Positions 10,606-23,300 of a stretch of 64,000 nucleotides of DNA are shown here, piece after piece (the first letter of the stretch is position 1; every line of letters starts with the position of its first letter). Both the position numbers and the translations under genes were made by a program. The notes under the pieces were generated by a model. It worked only from the letters and a program-made list of their open reading frames with translations, was not told the origin of the DNA and did not search any database. Location of the stretch: positions 8,286,604-8,350,603 of the forward strand of contig NC_065404.1 in assembly GCF_024362695.1 (NCBI RefSeq), read 5' to 3'. The DNA comes from Pectinophora gossypiella. Its lineage: Eukaryota > Arthropoda > Insecta > Lepidoptera > Gelechiidae.

Positions 10606-12225
10606 AAAAATACATAATATTTCCTGTGCAAAGTACTGTGACAAATGCACTGTAACGTTTACTCTAAAACTTACCAATGATAAGCCGGAGAAGGCTGGCT
10701 GCGAGCAGACCCAGGTCCGCAGAGTTAGCCATGGGTCTCGCTCGTCATGTCGCCACAGTCACGACCCATCACACACACTTGCCCGCGCCACACCACCGGT
10801 CCGAACACTGTTCATCCATTAAGTCCAAAATCCAAACCGCTTCCAAAGATAGTAAAGTTCAAAGAAGTTCAACAAGGTCAAGGTTAGAATGTACTAAATT
10901 AAACACTGATAACGCAAATATTTGTGTATTCCTCTCAACGGACGGTTAACAAGCTATCCGTATCCTGTAAAGAGAAACGTTGTCAGCAGAGCTCCCCAGG
11001 AACAGCAGTGAATACAGCACAATAACTCATTCGGAATTGGTATAACTTTTTTAATTTGCGCTTCGGTATAAATGCAGGCTTTGGAATGATTTATTTCGGA
11101 GACGGTTGTGTTTTTAACTAAAAAAATATGAACACGTTACACCGACGGAGAGCTCAATTATAATGTCTAAACCAATTTTTACTTTGGCAAACATTAATTA
11201 CGTTAATAAAAGAGATACTCTGATAACATCTAAAAGAGAAAGTAATTATAATATCTGTCTCGCTTTAAAATATAGTCTGAGCATTATAGTCAAGATAAAA
11301 CGATATTGCAGAAATTATACGAAAAAATTGAGTCGGGGAAAAAAGTCACGTTGTCATGGCGGAGGATAATCGTACAGATTGCTATCTTCTCTTACAATTT
11401 CTTTATCTACAACCGCTGAGCAAGTAAATTACTTGGGTCTAAAGGAAATTACAGGACGCGAAGGTCGAGCCGGACCAGTTATCAGTTAGTTAAAATGCAA
11501 ATTGTTCCCTTTTGTTTGCGCAACCGATCGACAGCGCACTAGCGGCGCGCAGCAAAAATGCTAAACACTCATTTATAGGCAACTGTCATCATATCTTACG
11601 TTATCCACCCGATTACAAGGGATAGCAGCTTCCATGAAGTTTATAACTTCATTTTAATATCATCATCATATTTGCTGAACGTACTATACGTTATATCATA
11701 GAGTAACGTTATGCTTTAAAAGTTAATAAAATTTTCAAGGCATGAATCCACTTCTCATATTTTTATTTTCTACAACATAGCATCGTGAAATATTATAAAG
11801 GCACATTATGAGCATAGCTGTTTAAAATTCACGTTTGGTTTAAAATATTATTATTCGCAAAAAGAATAACTTGATAGAAGTTTAAATAAATATGGTCGTC
11901 GGAGTTTACGCTACCGTTGTGCCCATGATTATATAATAGTCTAAGTTTACCCTAAATAGATGCCTAATGAGCTACCCCTAAATATAGCTGTCCGGCTGGC
12001 CAAAGGTGAAACGTGATTTCTCCAATAAAGGCAAAGAACAAATACGATGTCTGCCAGCTCTCGACCATCAGTCTTCGTTCGGCACACAAGACACAGGCCC
12101 GCCCCCTCGCCCAAACCCTAGAAGTACGTAATATTAACAATTTAGTAGCCTTGGAAGATATTAATAATATGTAATAAGGTCTAGCCAAGGTTATCTGAAT
12201 CTATCTGAATGACAACAACCGTAGT
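10606..12225. other. No gene or repeat recognised
   Basis: AT-rich unique sequence with a slightly GC-richer patch at 10690-10800. Overlapping 87- and 90-codon frames there have no family resemblance. Confidence 0.45.
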
Positions 12226-12612
12226 TATACTGGTGCTCATTCCTGTAGACACCATTAATTTTAAGTTATATCTGTCATTTTATTTTCCGCTGAAAAGGAC
12301 AGGGGCTGGTAATTCACAAGCATAAAATTTATGGAACACATCTCAATTTTAGGCACTAATCTAAATCCAAAAAAACCCCTCTATAAAATTTACATTGGCC
12401 AATAAATCGACAGATTTAAGTAGACAGCACACGTCAAACGGATTGCATACCAGTGAGATAGGTATCTATTTGACTTGCCCGGGTTCATTCATTCATTCAT
12501 TTTAAAATTAACAGCTGCCAGTCATTCGTCCCTTTCCTGTTCGATGGATAAAATGATATAACTTAAAATAAAATTAGACCGTATCTACAGGAATTAGCAC
12601 CAATATACCTTA
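12226..12612. mobile_element. Long-TIR MITE, copy 1
   Basis: About 385 bp. The left end reads TGGTGCTCATTCCTGTAGAC and the right end is its near inverse (GTATCTACAGGAATTAGCACCA). The inverted match continues inward through TTTAAGTTATA and a TGTCATTTTA / TAAAATGATA pair. The internal CATTCATTCATTCATTTT run and the TTAACAGCTG segment recur in the copies at 39866 and 56880. It has no coding capacity. The flanks are TA-rich and the target duplication is unclear. Confidence 0.75.
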
Positions 12613-15290
12613 GTAGGTACACGCTTGTATGCATGTTATAATACATGTCCTTCATATCTTTTTCCATATTCAAACAAACGAATAAGCGCACAGTATTCAG
12701 AAGGAAGTTACGACTGTCAATATTCGATAAATGCTTTTAAGGTCCCATTCAATAGGTACTCTTAAATCAGTATCTTGCACACCGGTAGGTATATAGCCTT
12801 ACGAAATAATATATTCGGAAAGTTCGTGAACAAAATACAAATAGGACCGGGAGTCGGGCGCGGCCGGTTGGAGTACACCGTGGAAGCCTCTCAACAAACC
12901 TGTGGGGTCGCGTGACGCCAACCTCGCATTAAGTGTACGTACTTTCAAATTCATTTCGACCACTACAAACTCTTCACTAAATCCTATTGTTCAACTCCCA
13001 ACATGTGAACAACTTGTTCATAACTAATCCTAAAACTCACAGGTCTGTTTCTACAGAAATAAATTCAAGTAGGTACTTTACCTTTAAACAGAACAAAATA
13101 ACGGTTGAATTTAAAGTATAATTTCAGCTGCCTCGTGTCTTAATTAATTTGTAAATCAAAGAAAAACACTGAAATTTCCATTATTAGGGACCTAAAAAGG
13201 GAAAAGTAAACAAATAGAATTATCGACAAAATTCAGGCCAAGTGACATTACACAGCGGGGCACTTGAAAACTCTTTGGATTACAAGACGCGGTCACAACT
13301 AACTTGGGGGATAATTCACAGAAGGATTAGAAGTAAGTGTGGATAATGCCGGCTCTGGATGTTAAATAAATCACGTCTTAAAAGTGCTTTAAAGGGTGCG
13401 TCTCGACTCGCGGTGATTTGTGTGGCGAGCCTGTGGTGAACGCAAACACGATGTCGCTAGGCTGTATCCAGCTCGCTGTACTTGCTAGACGGCCGCATTT
13501 TATAAGATAAGTCCTTTTGTTTTGGAACAATAAGACAAAGCACATTTTATCTGGAAAAAAAAACAAGAATGACCGAAATAACGTGAAGGAGGAGGTTCGC
13601 GTAATTTATGTTTGAAAATATCATGGTAATTTTTGCAAGCCTGCGTACCTAACGGGGTTCGGGTGTCGTAATTTTCGGCAAGTGTGGCGCGGTCAACCCT
13701 AGCCGCAGTGATTGCGCCACGCCTGCCAAGGCCTGGTCGCTCGAGATAAAACATTTCGTTGTAGACGCATTTGTACAGCATTCACGTCAAAAAATCGGGA
13801 GCCGGCTCTACCTCGTCCTTTTTGTATAAAGAGTTATAAGAGACGATGCGCTGATGTTATAAATTATTCACCCGTTAAATTGAAAATGAGGTTAAACCTG
13901 TCTTGTGTCATTGTGGCTAATGAGTTATGAATGAAATTAGGTGAATTCTGTGTGATTTACTTAAAGGGTATGACGTTGTAAGCTCTCATTTATGAATTGG
14001 ATTGCATATTATCAGCATAATCTTAGAAAACAAAAGGTGCATATAATAAAAATATAAATATGGTAGTAGCTTTGTGCTTCGTGTTTTTTGTGTTGTTTAG
14101 TTGGTTTGCTTTGTATTTTTACTCCCATGAGATTACTGCAGTTATGAAATATTTCAAAAAATATTATGAAAGGAAAACTAACAAAAAATGCAATTATTTC
14201 AGTGGAAAAATATTGTATGTAGCGTGATTAAAGTTGTTTGAACTGTACAAGCAAATCCTTGTACAGTTCAAAACACCTGGACAAGCATTTGCTTGTCATT
14301 TGACAGACGCGACATTAAGCCACTCGCCGTAAAGAGACCGGCCGTAGCGGGAATCCGCGTTCGGGGAGTCGCTGTCAACGCCATAATTCGGCATAATCAA
14401 TACATGTTTTAATCTGAGTATGAAAACATCGAAATTATTTTTCATTTTAGACAGCCGGTAATAAATATCAATTTACATTGAAAATGTCGGATGTAATTGC
14501 AGTTTACGCTCAATTTACCTCAATATAGACAGGCAGATAATCTTGAGGGTTCAAAAAGTCCCTTATTTTCTTTTGTATTTTCTTACAATCAAAGTCAAAT
14601 CAAAAATAATGAGATGTTGGCTAGACAACCAATAACGAATTGATTTCTACATATAAGAAGAAAAGGGTAAATGAATCTCTAGAAAGAAGTAGGCTTTATC
14701 TTTGTACAACACAAACTAGCTTTAAAAAAGACAATTCTACTACAGGGCGCCGATGTGAAGAATGTTATTATAATGTATATAATTTAGGCGTGACTTAGGT
14801 ACTTATATTATAATTGTATATTTGCGTCGCGCGTCGTATGGCACTCACTACCCTACTGGTCAATTTTCTGAGAACTCTCCGTAACTAATAAAAAAATTAA
14901 AACAAAAAGCCTGAAGGTGCCCAGGTGGACGAGAATCTCGGCTTGGGGCGTCGTCTGAGAGAACTACGTTATAGCGATAAGCGTTGAAAGAGGCAAAACG
15001 TCGACCACGCCGGCAAGGCCAGTATCGGGGTCCGCAGAGAAAATTGAAATGTTGTTCACAATCTCCTCTTAGCACGCGTAGGTATACGCGTTTATTATTG
15101 CGATAAAAAATATGTAATATTCTGAGTAAAAGCTTTTAAGAGCCCAATCGTATTAGTCGTTTTAAAATTCCAAGATGTTGTACCTTCTAAATACAATAAT
15201 CATTAATTATATGGATTCCTTCAACGGTATTTCGTAACGTCAATAGCAATAGATACGTGGGTACTTTTATTTTTGTGGCAAACATTTCAA
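12613..15290. other. Unique AT-rich sequence
   Basis: No supported gene. Short minus-strand frames at 13378-13781 and 14860-15075 look like chance. The only structural feature is the double hairpin at 14237-14297. Confidence 0.45.
14237..14297. repeat. Two adjacent hairpins
   Basis: TTTGAACTGTACAAG (14237-14251) pairs perfectly with CTTGTACAGTTCAAA (14258-14272) around a 6-nt loop. It is followed by GACAAGC (14280-14286) pairing with GCTTGTC (14291-14297) around a 4-nt loop. No T-run terminator follows. Confidence 0.7.
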
Positions 15291-15636
15291 CCTCCGTGGT
15301 CTAGTGGTTAGAGCGTTAGGCTCACGATCTGGAGTTCCTGGTTCGATTCCCGATGGGGACATTGTCGAAATCACTTTGTGAGACTGTCTTTTGTTTGGTA
15401 AGGACTTTTCAGGCTTGAATCAACTGATTGTCCGAAAAAAGTAAGATGATTCCGTGCTTCGGAGGGCACGTTAAGCCGTTGGTCCCGGCTATTAGCCGTA
15501 AAAACACCTCCACCAACCCGCATTGGAGCAGCGTGGTGGAGTATGCTCTGTACCCCCTCCGGTTGATTGAGGGGAGGCCTGTGCCCAGCAGTGGGACGTA
15601 TATAGGCTGTTTATGTATGTATGTATGTATTTAAAA
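15291..15636 (+). mobile_element. SINE A, full length
   Basis: A tRNA-derived SINE. The head begins CCTCCGTGGTCTAGTGGTTA with a Pol III box A-like region, and box B GGTTCGATTCC lies at 15340-15350. The body contains the common core CCGTGCTTCGGAGGGCACGT ... GTTGGTCCCGGCTATTA. The tail contains GGAGCAGCGTGGTGGAGTAT and GGCCTGTGCCCAGCAGTGGG. It ends in GTTTATG followed by repeated TATG. No clear target duplication was found. It abuts the 15640-15690 tail sequence. Open frames on both strands are shadows. Confidence 0.9.
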
Positions 15637-15690
15637 AAATATATATACGGTCGAATTGATAACCTCCTCCTTTTTTGAAGTCGGTAAAAA
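15637..15690 (+). repeat. GAAGTCGGT tail sequence, second copy
   Basis: About 50 bp nearly identical to 4003-4056, including ACGGTCGAATTGATAACCTC and TTTTTTGAAGTCGGT. It directly follows the SINE, either as the flank the SINE landed in or as an extension of the same insertion. Confidence 0.65.
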
Positions 15691-16327
15691 TGAGCATTAT
15701 GTGACCTTTTGCGATCCCAAAATGCGAGGCGCGTTCTAACACTGAGCAATCAGGGCCGCTATGGGAAGTCAGTGTGATAAAGAACCCTATTCAATAACCC
15801 GACACACTCATGATCACTGTTTGTAATAAACTTTTAGGTACACAAAGCACAATGAAGAATCAGTAATGCGCTACAAGACTTTGTTTTTTCTATAACAATA
15901 ACGCGGAAAAACTGTTGTTTCATTTTGCGGTCAACATAAGAGCGGCATTACAGTAGCATTGTGCTTTCTCATTTCTTTTTCCTGGTCTAAAATTCATATA
16001 GACTTTGTTTATCTAGCTGTTAACAACGAAGGTACCTACTAAAGAAAATACAGTATCGAAAGAAACATAGCAACCAGTAGTCGTGTAGGAGTTTCTTAGA
16101 CATTCTACACGACCTTTGATTTATTAGAAACGGAACATTTGATTAATGCCTGGTTTTAACTGTGTTTGTCTAGTTATTAAATAACTTATAATGTATACTA
16201 CATAGATTTAAAAGATGTATTGCTGTTGCAGTTTCTTGTCATTTCTTCTCCTCAGCCATAACATCTTGCGAAATGACGTAGATTCGAAACTGTTAAATTG
16301 ACGTTCAACAAGTTTGATAATTACGTT

Positions 16328-16353
16328 GAATCAGAATCATTTGATTCTGATTC
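16328..16353. repeat. 26-bp near-perfect palindrome
   Basis: GAATCAGAATCA and its inverse TGATTCTGATTC are separated by two T. Its significance is unknown; it could form a cruciform. Confidence 0.75.
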
Positions 16354-16430
16354 TGAACGATAAGTAATAATACAAGTAAATATATTGTACCTAAAACCAA
16401 TAACTAAGTATATTATGCTGTCTATGTAAT

Positions 16431-16780
16431 CTTCATCTTCGTGCGGATCGTGACACCTCACAATCCACACGATAGAAGATGAACCCTGAACACATCAACC
16501 CTGGTGTCGAGGGTATTACTGAGCCGCCATAGGCCCCTGACATGAATCACGTAACGACTACGTACTTACATCAGTAAGTAATAACCGGGACCAACGGCTT
16601 AACGTGCCTTCCGAAGCACGGATCATCTTACTTTTTTGGATAATCAGGTCATCAGCCTGTAATGTCCTAACCAAACTAGGTATCACAAAGTAATTTTTGT
16701 GATTTGCCCCCACCGGGATACGAACCCGGGATTCCCGGATCGTGAGCACAACGCTCAACCACTGGACCACAGAGGCCGTT
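16431..16780 (-). mobile_element. SINE B, full length, with 11-bp target duplication
   Basis: Complete antisense tRNA-derived SINE bounded by GTCTATGTAAT at 16420-16430 and again at 16781-16791. Read on the minus strand it has a box A-type head (GTGGTCCAGTGGTTGAGCGT), box B (GGGTTCGTATCC), the core shared with SINE A, then the distinct tail with GGCGGCTCAGTAAT, ACACCAGGGTTGATGTG and ATCTTCTATCGTGTGGATTG. The exact duplication and good promoter boxes suggest a fairly recent insertion. The minus-strand frame with VVQWLSVV-type sequence is the usual artefact of this head. Confidence 0.92.
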
Positions 16781-16791
16781 GTCTATGTAAT

Positions 16792-19700
16792 AACTATACC
16801 TAAGTCACGTGACAAAAACAATTTTCTTTTTAACGAAACTGAATATTTAATTCAAAACTTATAGATTCTATTAATGTTGAAAGTAATGTTGACAGAATGG
16901 AAATAATACTGAATAGACTTCGATAAAGCTAGTGAGAAGGGTTAACGTTATAACAGGATTGGCCCGCTCGGAAAGGAAATAAGATAGGCACTGGATGATT
17001 TACTCCATAAAGAAAAAAAACAAACGATTGGATGGCGAAAGGCCAGATTGCGAATAGGATCGACTTTATAATAGTCCATAATATTATCATAATACAATTT
17101 CCTGTCCCGACCTCATATATGTGAGTAATAATAATTTCATGAATCATAATTATATTTTTATCCTATACTTAAAAGGTACTTAATAGGTTTTGGTAAGCAT
17201 GTTTAATTTATCTACGAAGACAAACGCGGTGCTTGTTTGAAAATACCAGTCTTCATAAACAGTTCTGTAAACATATAATTAGTTATAATAACACCTGTTT
17301 TGTACAGGAACGCCTACGCCGCCTAATCAAATTAGTAGAAAAGTCTTTGATAAAATCAAATCTTTTAGAAGAATCTCTCGAGATCCCTTTGTGGGACAGG
17401 CCTCAGTCTAAGAGTCTCGACTAAACGGGGATGTATTTTATACGATGACTCGCTTGTTTTTCTTCGGGGACACAAGAGCTTTTAAGAGGTCCGTGGAGAC
17501 GAATAAGTCGTAACAAAAACTCATGAAAGAAAATGACAAAGATAGCAATATAAATTTATGTTCGCTAAAACGTGCCGAGAATAAATATTGACCTTAGATT
17601 AGATCAATTTGAACACTGCATGAATTCAATAGGCTCAAATTAAATTCGTAGGCAGTCTCTTAACAAAATTAATAAAGCCCATCCGGCCATTTCTCTTTAA
17701 TTAAAACAGATGTTCTTGTTATCATAGTTACTGGTCCTGTCTATTTCTTACCCGTGTATATTTTATGTAATTATTCATGAATAACTAATTAATCATGATG
17801 TTCGAGTTTGTATACTTGATATTATACATCTAAGACTAATAATTAGTTACTTAAAAGAAACTTAACCAAAATTTTATCTAAAACGACTTAAAGACTACAA
17901 TTGTAAAAAAGAAATTGATCGCTCAGTACTGCGAGAAGTGCAGCGTCAAAGGAGAGGCCTTTGCCCAACCGTGGAACAAAACAGGCTGCAAAAAATAATA
18001 GTTTATTATTTTTCCGTGTTTACTGACGAGGAAATTACTAGGTTCCACCTAATTATAACAGACATAAGTAATAGATGTAAAAGTGGTCACTTAGTGATTG
18101 AAATGCAGCGATGCCAAAATATTTTGATCAGATGGCAACAGAGCCAACCGCCGATTAAATGGATTCGGCATATTCGGAGGTCGACAGCGGGATGACAAGG
18201 GGTAACTGAAGGTTCAGTTTACACTTGTCGGGAGAGCCGGCCTGAATATTCATCATCAGTCTAATATGTCTGTCGCACTGACCTCGCTTTGCAATCATAC
18301 ATGAACCCTGGTATTTTAGGCGGGATACGGCTTACTGGCCAAAAACGTAGCCGACGATTGCAGAATTAGTGGGCGGGTTTGCTTAACATATCTCGGCCGA
18401 GGGACTGGAGATGGCCTGCAGTCCCCTATCTAATCAGTATACGTAGTGAAGATTGCTGTAAGATCGCAAAGAACAATGTTACCTGTTCGATCGACAAGAC
18501 TGGGAGCTTTGAATATTAAACAGACCAATCACGTCAGGGGCCGCCGCCCCCTCCCCTCATTACTCCAGCTGCTAAACGCCAGCAGACGGCAAGCCAGATT
18601 AATTGCAACCCTCGGGTATCGCTCTAGCGACACTACAAATTATGACAACCTATCGACCCAAAATCTGCCGCTTATTGAGTGCAAGATGTATTATTTTCGT
18701 AAAATGTTTGTTTTGTTGTATTCTTGGAAATCAAATGTGAATATCCAATTACTCGTACGCGCAAAGATAATTAAATTAAATAACATTTTCAAAGGTAAAT
18801 AAAGCGCATGATTGTCACTGTCAATTATTCTTTTCATTATACAATTTCTGAGAGAATTGAATATAGAATGGATATATAATTTGAATATCTCTATATCTGT
18901 CACTTACAAACAATCTAGTGAAAAATTTAGTTATTGTCTATAGCACTCCACTGTTCCACTGCGGATTGGTATAGAAAATCTTCTCAAATTATATTTATAT
19001 TTTATATATGGTATCGCCTTTTTATAGCAAAAACCACGTAAGCACCTTTTTAAATAATCACGTTTTGATTTTGTCTTTCATGTCTTTGAATTAATTTCAA
19101 TTCTGGTACAAAATTTTAAACAATAAAATATTACCAATTATTCAGCATTAGACAAGCTTTAGTTTCCTAACCTCCACAGGTAAGAAATTCACATCCGAAT
19201 ATGATTTTTCAATAAAGGTGCTTTTGTCTTCACTAGTATAAGCGCCTATATCGATATTCAACACGTGATATTTATATGATGATCCTTAGTAGAACTACAA
19301 AGCCTATCGCTGGAAACAATGCATTAACTTTAGAAATTCAGAATATAAAGCGAACTTTTAACTTTCGATCCGTAACAGCTTTACATCATTTTAAATGCAA
19401 TATTGCTATTCGATATTTGTTTGCATTGCACATTTACTTTTATATGCGCAAATGTCAAAATGCAATATTGGTTTTTTAGATGAATGGCTTTCATGTGGCC
19501 TTTTTAACCCCCCTGTTGTTAATTAACATCACGTTTATTATGTTTGATTGACAGTACATTCCAACATCCAATTATCTGATAATAAGTAGCTTGTTATATA
19601 TAATTAATACATTATAACAAATCTGTGCTATCGACGATGTGTCAATAATAATGTCGCAACAATAATTAATCGTTTCATCGCAGTCGTAAGCTCCGTAATT

Positions 19701-20299
19701 AGGTTACTATCTAAATCTGAATCCCAAGAGACAGCTGAGAGGCTTAGCCTATTATTATAATTAATTTGTTTATTATGACAAATGCTCAAAGATAATAATA
19801 TAACATAAACACAACAACAATTGACGATTAGGCAGTTTCCTAGGTCTAAGATAAATTTTGAAATTCTGTTTAATAAATACAGATTTAAAGGTGACGAAAA
19901 AAGTTTTCTTTTTTTCTATTTAACCTATTTATGAATTTTAATAAAGAAAAATGTAATGATAATTGCGACATTTTGTCACGTTTTTCTATGTAGGTACGTT
20001 TATATACGTTTTTGCTGTTTCATACAAATTCCATAGTAATTTCGTGTTTTGACGTTTAGTAACTGATTTGACTAGTTGGAAACTAGCTTATTCAAGAAGC
20101 TGAATTTCTTTTCTAGCGTCACGCTTCTATAGTGCTACAAGTTTTCTAATATCTCTATGAATAGACGATTCACGTCAGTTCATTATCAAGCCATAACTCA
20201 AAAAACTAATTCAGAGGAATGTCAATTCTTAGCAGGCTTTACAGTGAAGATAGCAACATACCTCTAACACGATCAACTTAATAATCTTTTATCATGACA
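16792..20299. other. Unique AT-rich sequence
   Basis: No gene supported. The 118-codon frame at 18446-18802 and others have no recognised domain. A short repeat tail lies at 17938-17992. Confidence 0.45.
17938..17992 (+). repeat. Retroposon tail fragment
   Basis: GGAGAGGCCTTTGCCCAACC, then GTGGAAC and CAGGCTGC, matches the conserved end of lepidopteran SINE and LINE tails (compare GGCCTGTGCCCAGCAGTGGG in SINE A). Confidence 0.55.
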
Positions 20300-20350
20300 C
20301 TCGGGTTGCTGAAGTTGGTAATCCACCTCAAAGCCCACACGATAGAAGTA
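20300..20350 (+). mobile_element. SINE B terminal fragment
   Basis: Only the last 50 bp remain: GGTTGCTGAAGTTGGTAATC, CACCTCA, then CCCACACGATAGAAG. Confidence 0.6.
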
Positions 20351-23300
20351 TACCTTTTACATATTTTTTTGTCAAACTAAAAAGCCGCTGTAGAGAAAGT
20401 ACGGAGACGGATTTCAATTAAGGTATCTCGCATGCAAAATGTACCTTCAATAAGACACACTGTACATGTAAAGATAAGAGGAACACCGCGTACGCGATAA
20501 TATCCGCGACGGCGGAACTTCACACGAACTGCGCCCAAGTTTGAAAAGTTTTAAATTTTCAAGCGTGTTATGTAAGACAAAATTTCATGATAATAGATGC
20601 TTGCACACTGTTATGAGGAGAAAAGAATTCAGTTACAGCCGTGTAAATTACTCGTTTATGTGCATAAACTTGAAATTAATTCTGTTCAGGTATGCCTGAA
20701 GAACTAGTTATGCCTGTGACAGCTACTGAATACTACTGTACAGTAGCAGCTACTGTTTCACACAAACAAACACTAGCAACTTATTTCCTTTTCTCCAAAA
20801 TAAATAAATTAATTATTACTTTTAATTTGTAGACACTTTGTCTGCAGTTTATAACACTTCATCGTGTAAACGTAAGCGTTCAATATTTATATTAACTTTT
20901 TGGGTAATGAACTGAACAATTTTGATCGAACGCGCAATTACTACGGATTCTACGAACACAAGTGCTACAATAGCCTTGTAAATTCATAGTACCTTCTTTG
21001 TATTGATTGAATACTACAAGTAGGGATGTCTGTAACAATATTATTATTTAACTTTTTTAAATAAGTGTAGAACGCAATTCCGACAAAACTGTGCCAGTAA
21101 ATAAAACAGAAAAGGCTAGTCATGAGACGTGTGACGAATAACAAGTAATAACACTTCTATAAAAGCTAATTCTAAGGACAGCAGCGCCGCTAACAAATTT
21201 ACTTTGTGTTAAAAGTAGAACAGACGTTCGTGAGTTACAGCACTGCGTTAGATTCAACGCTGACTCAACTTAGTTTTTATCAAACAAAGGCATCACTCGG
21301 TTTATAAAATTACGTCGCGGTAGCGGAAAACGTCAGCAAGAAATGTTTTATGCTTTCAAGCAAACATAAAAAGCCAATAAAATACCCTAGGGTGTGTTTA
21401 CGTCTATTTCAAAGAGCTTTTTTTTTGAAAGCGTAATCATTTATCTACTGTGGAAAAACTGGATAAATAACAATACTCAGGAGTATTGTGTTTAATATAA
21501 ATAAGCTTTTAACGACACTGTTAAAGTAATCATTTGTACAAATTAACCATTAATAGGGCTATTATCATTAGAAGCTCTAAATAATTAATTATTCATCAAT
21601 TTAGTTGTCTCCTAATCTAGTAGTGGCATGATACGACTTACATTATTGTTAAAACTAAATATATTCTTTGAAAAACTCTTCGATCTCTATAACTTTGTAG
21701 CTGTTAAAGTGCAATATCATCTGCGAGAATCATATACACTCATTTATCACAATCTGACGCGGGACAATTTACACAACAATATACCATCAGCAGTGATTCA
21801 TAAACCGCTATTAGGGTTCACTAGCAATGAAGTGACAACTGCTCGCGACAGCCTCTCAAGTGCTTCTAGCGGTGATAGATTAGACCCTCGGCGAGGTCAC
21901 ACATCGGTACGCCTACCTTATAATTACGATCTCCCAATCTACTCCATATTCAACGTTTCCCAGAACCAACATCATTTACAGAAAATTACGCATAAACCAG
22001 ACGTTTAGTGCCGTCTATATTCTCAGAAACATGGTAGCTTTAGCACAAACCAAAGTCCCCTGGAAACCGTTTCAGTGTCACACAAATTACTTAGTAACCG
22101 GAGCAGTTAACTTGGGGACAATATTTGGCAATGATATAAATTTAAGTTAACGGGTATGTCCTGAACGGAAATCTTTCTAATGCCAAGTGAAAGGTCATCA
22201 GTTGGGGAAAATGATGGATGAAACCCGTAGCTTACTAAAGTTACGAGCGGAGGGAATGGAGAAATATGTGGGGTTTTGTCGCGGGCGATGTAGCTCCATG
22301 TTGTTGGAGGCAGCACCCAACAGATTACGGCCAACGCTTACAGCTTTATCCAACCTACGGCGACCATACTCAAAAGGATCAATAAAAAAAGTTGCTTTCA
22401 TTTCAATTGGAACTAGACGACTGAGGGACCCGAATCTGGTTGACCTCGCCCGACCTCTTTGAAACAAGTTTCAATCTTTCTTAGGAAATGTGAACCTTAG
22501 GATACGTTTCAATTAAAAAGTTTTTGGTGTCACGTTGGAAAACAAAATGCGATTGTTTTATAATTTTTGTTTCAACAACAAACACATAAATTATAGGAAT
22601 TATACTTGTAAATAAATGTATAACGTTATCCTGAATGAGTTGTATATCTATTTACATTTTACCGAAAGGTATATTTACTTAAAGGCTGTTTATGTTAATG
22701 CTCAAATTCACCAAAAAAATATATATATGGAAACATATCCAGCTTCCACATGGTATCGCATGCAATAGCATATCAGAGTTACCAATTTCTTTAGTGCCGC
22801 GAAAGCTCAACTTATTTCAGGAATAAAATGACAACATGCTGCAATGTGGTAGTGACAAGGCTATTCTGTGCGCAGTTAGGTATACAAATACAATAATGAA
22901 CCACGTTATTAGAGACGGGAAATATTATAATTTCAGAAAACAATTTCCTTCGCCTGCTAACGAAGGCTACGACTAGCAGAAGCTGTTTTTCTTTGTCGTT
23001 TTCTTGATTACTGGCACGTTATCTTCATTTGGCTCTTAAGAGACCATCGTGTCCGTTAAGTGGTAGCACAAATCTTATCCGCCTATACATTTTACCTGGC
23101 ATTTACTTACAAATATTCTAAGTAAGCGTTTAATGGCGCGAGAGAATTCCTTTATCTTCAAGGTGAGAATAAAATGAGAAAATTACCATCTCCACCTGAG
23201 TGCTTCGGGAACATTTAACTGCTCTGATATAATCGGCCATATTTGAATTCGGCAGAGGCGGTAATAAATTTCCCATTGACGAGGAGACGAAGAATTGAAC

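Noticed and set aside
15291..15362. Functional tRNA gene
   Set aside because: The tRNA-like head is part of a SINE with core and tail, and its cloverleaf is degenerate.
16002..16020. Sequence resembling miR-9 (CTTTGTTTATCTAGCTGT)
   Set aside because: The seed carries a mismatch to the miRNA as I remember it, and no star-strand complement or hairpin is present nearby.
16558..16770. 70-codon minus-strand frame starting MVQWLSVVLT
   Set aside because: It is the antisense SINE head and core, a frequent false protein in lepidopteran annotations.
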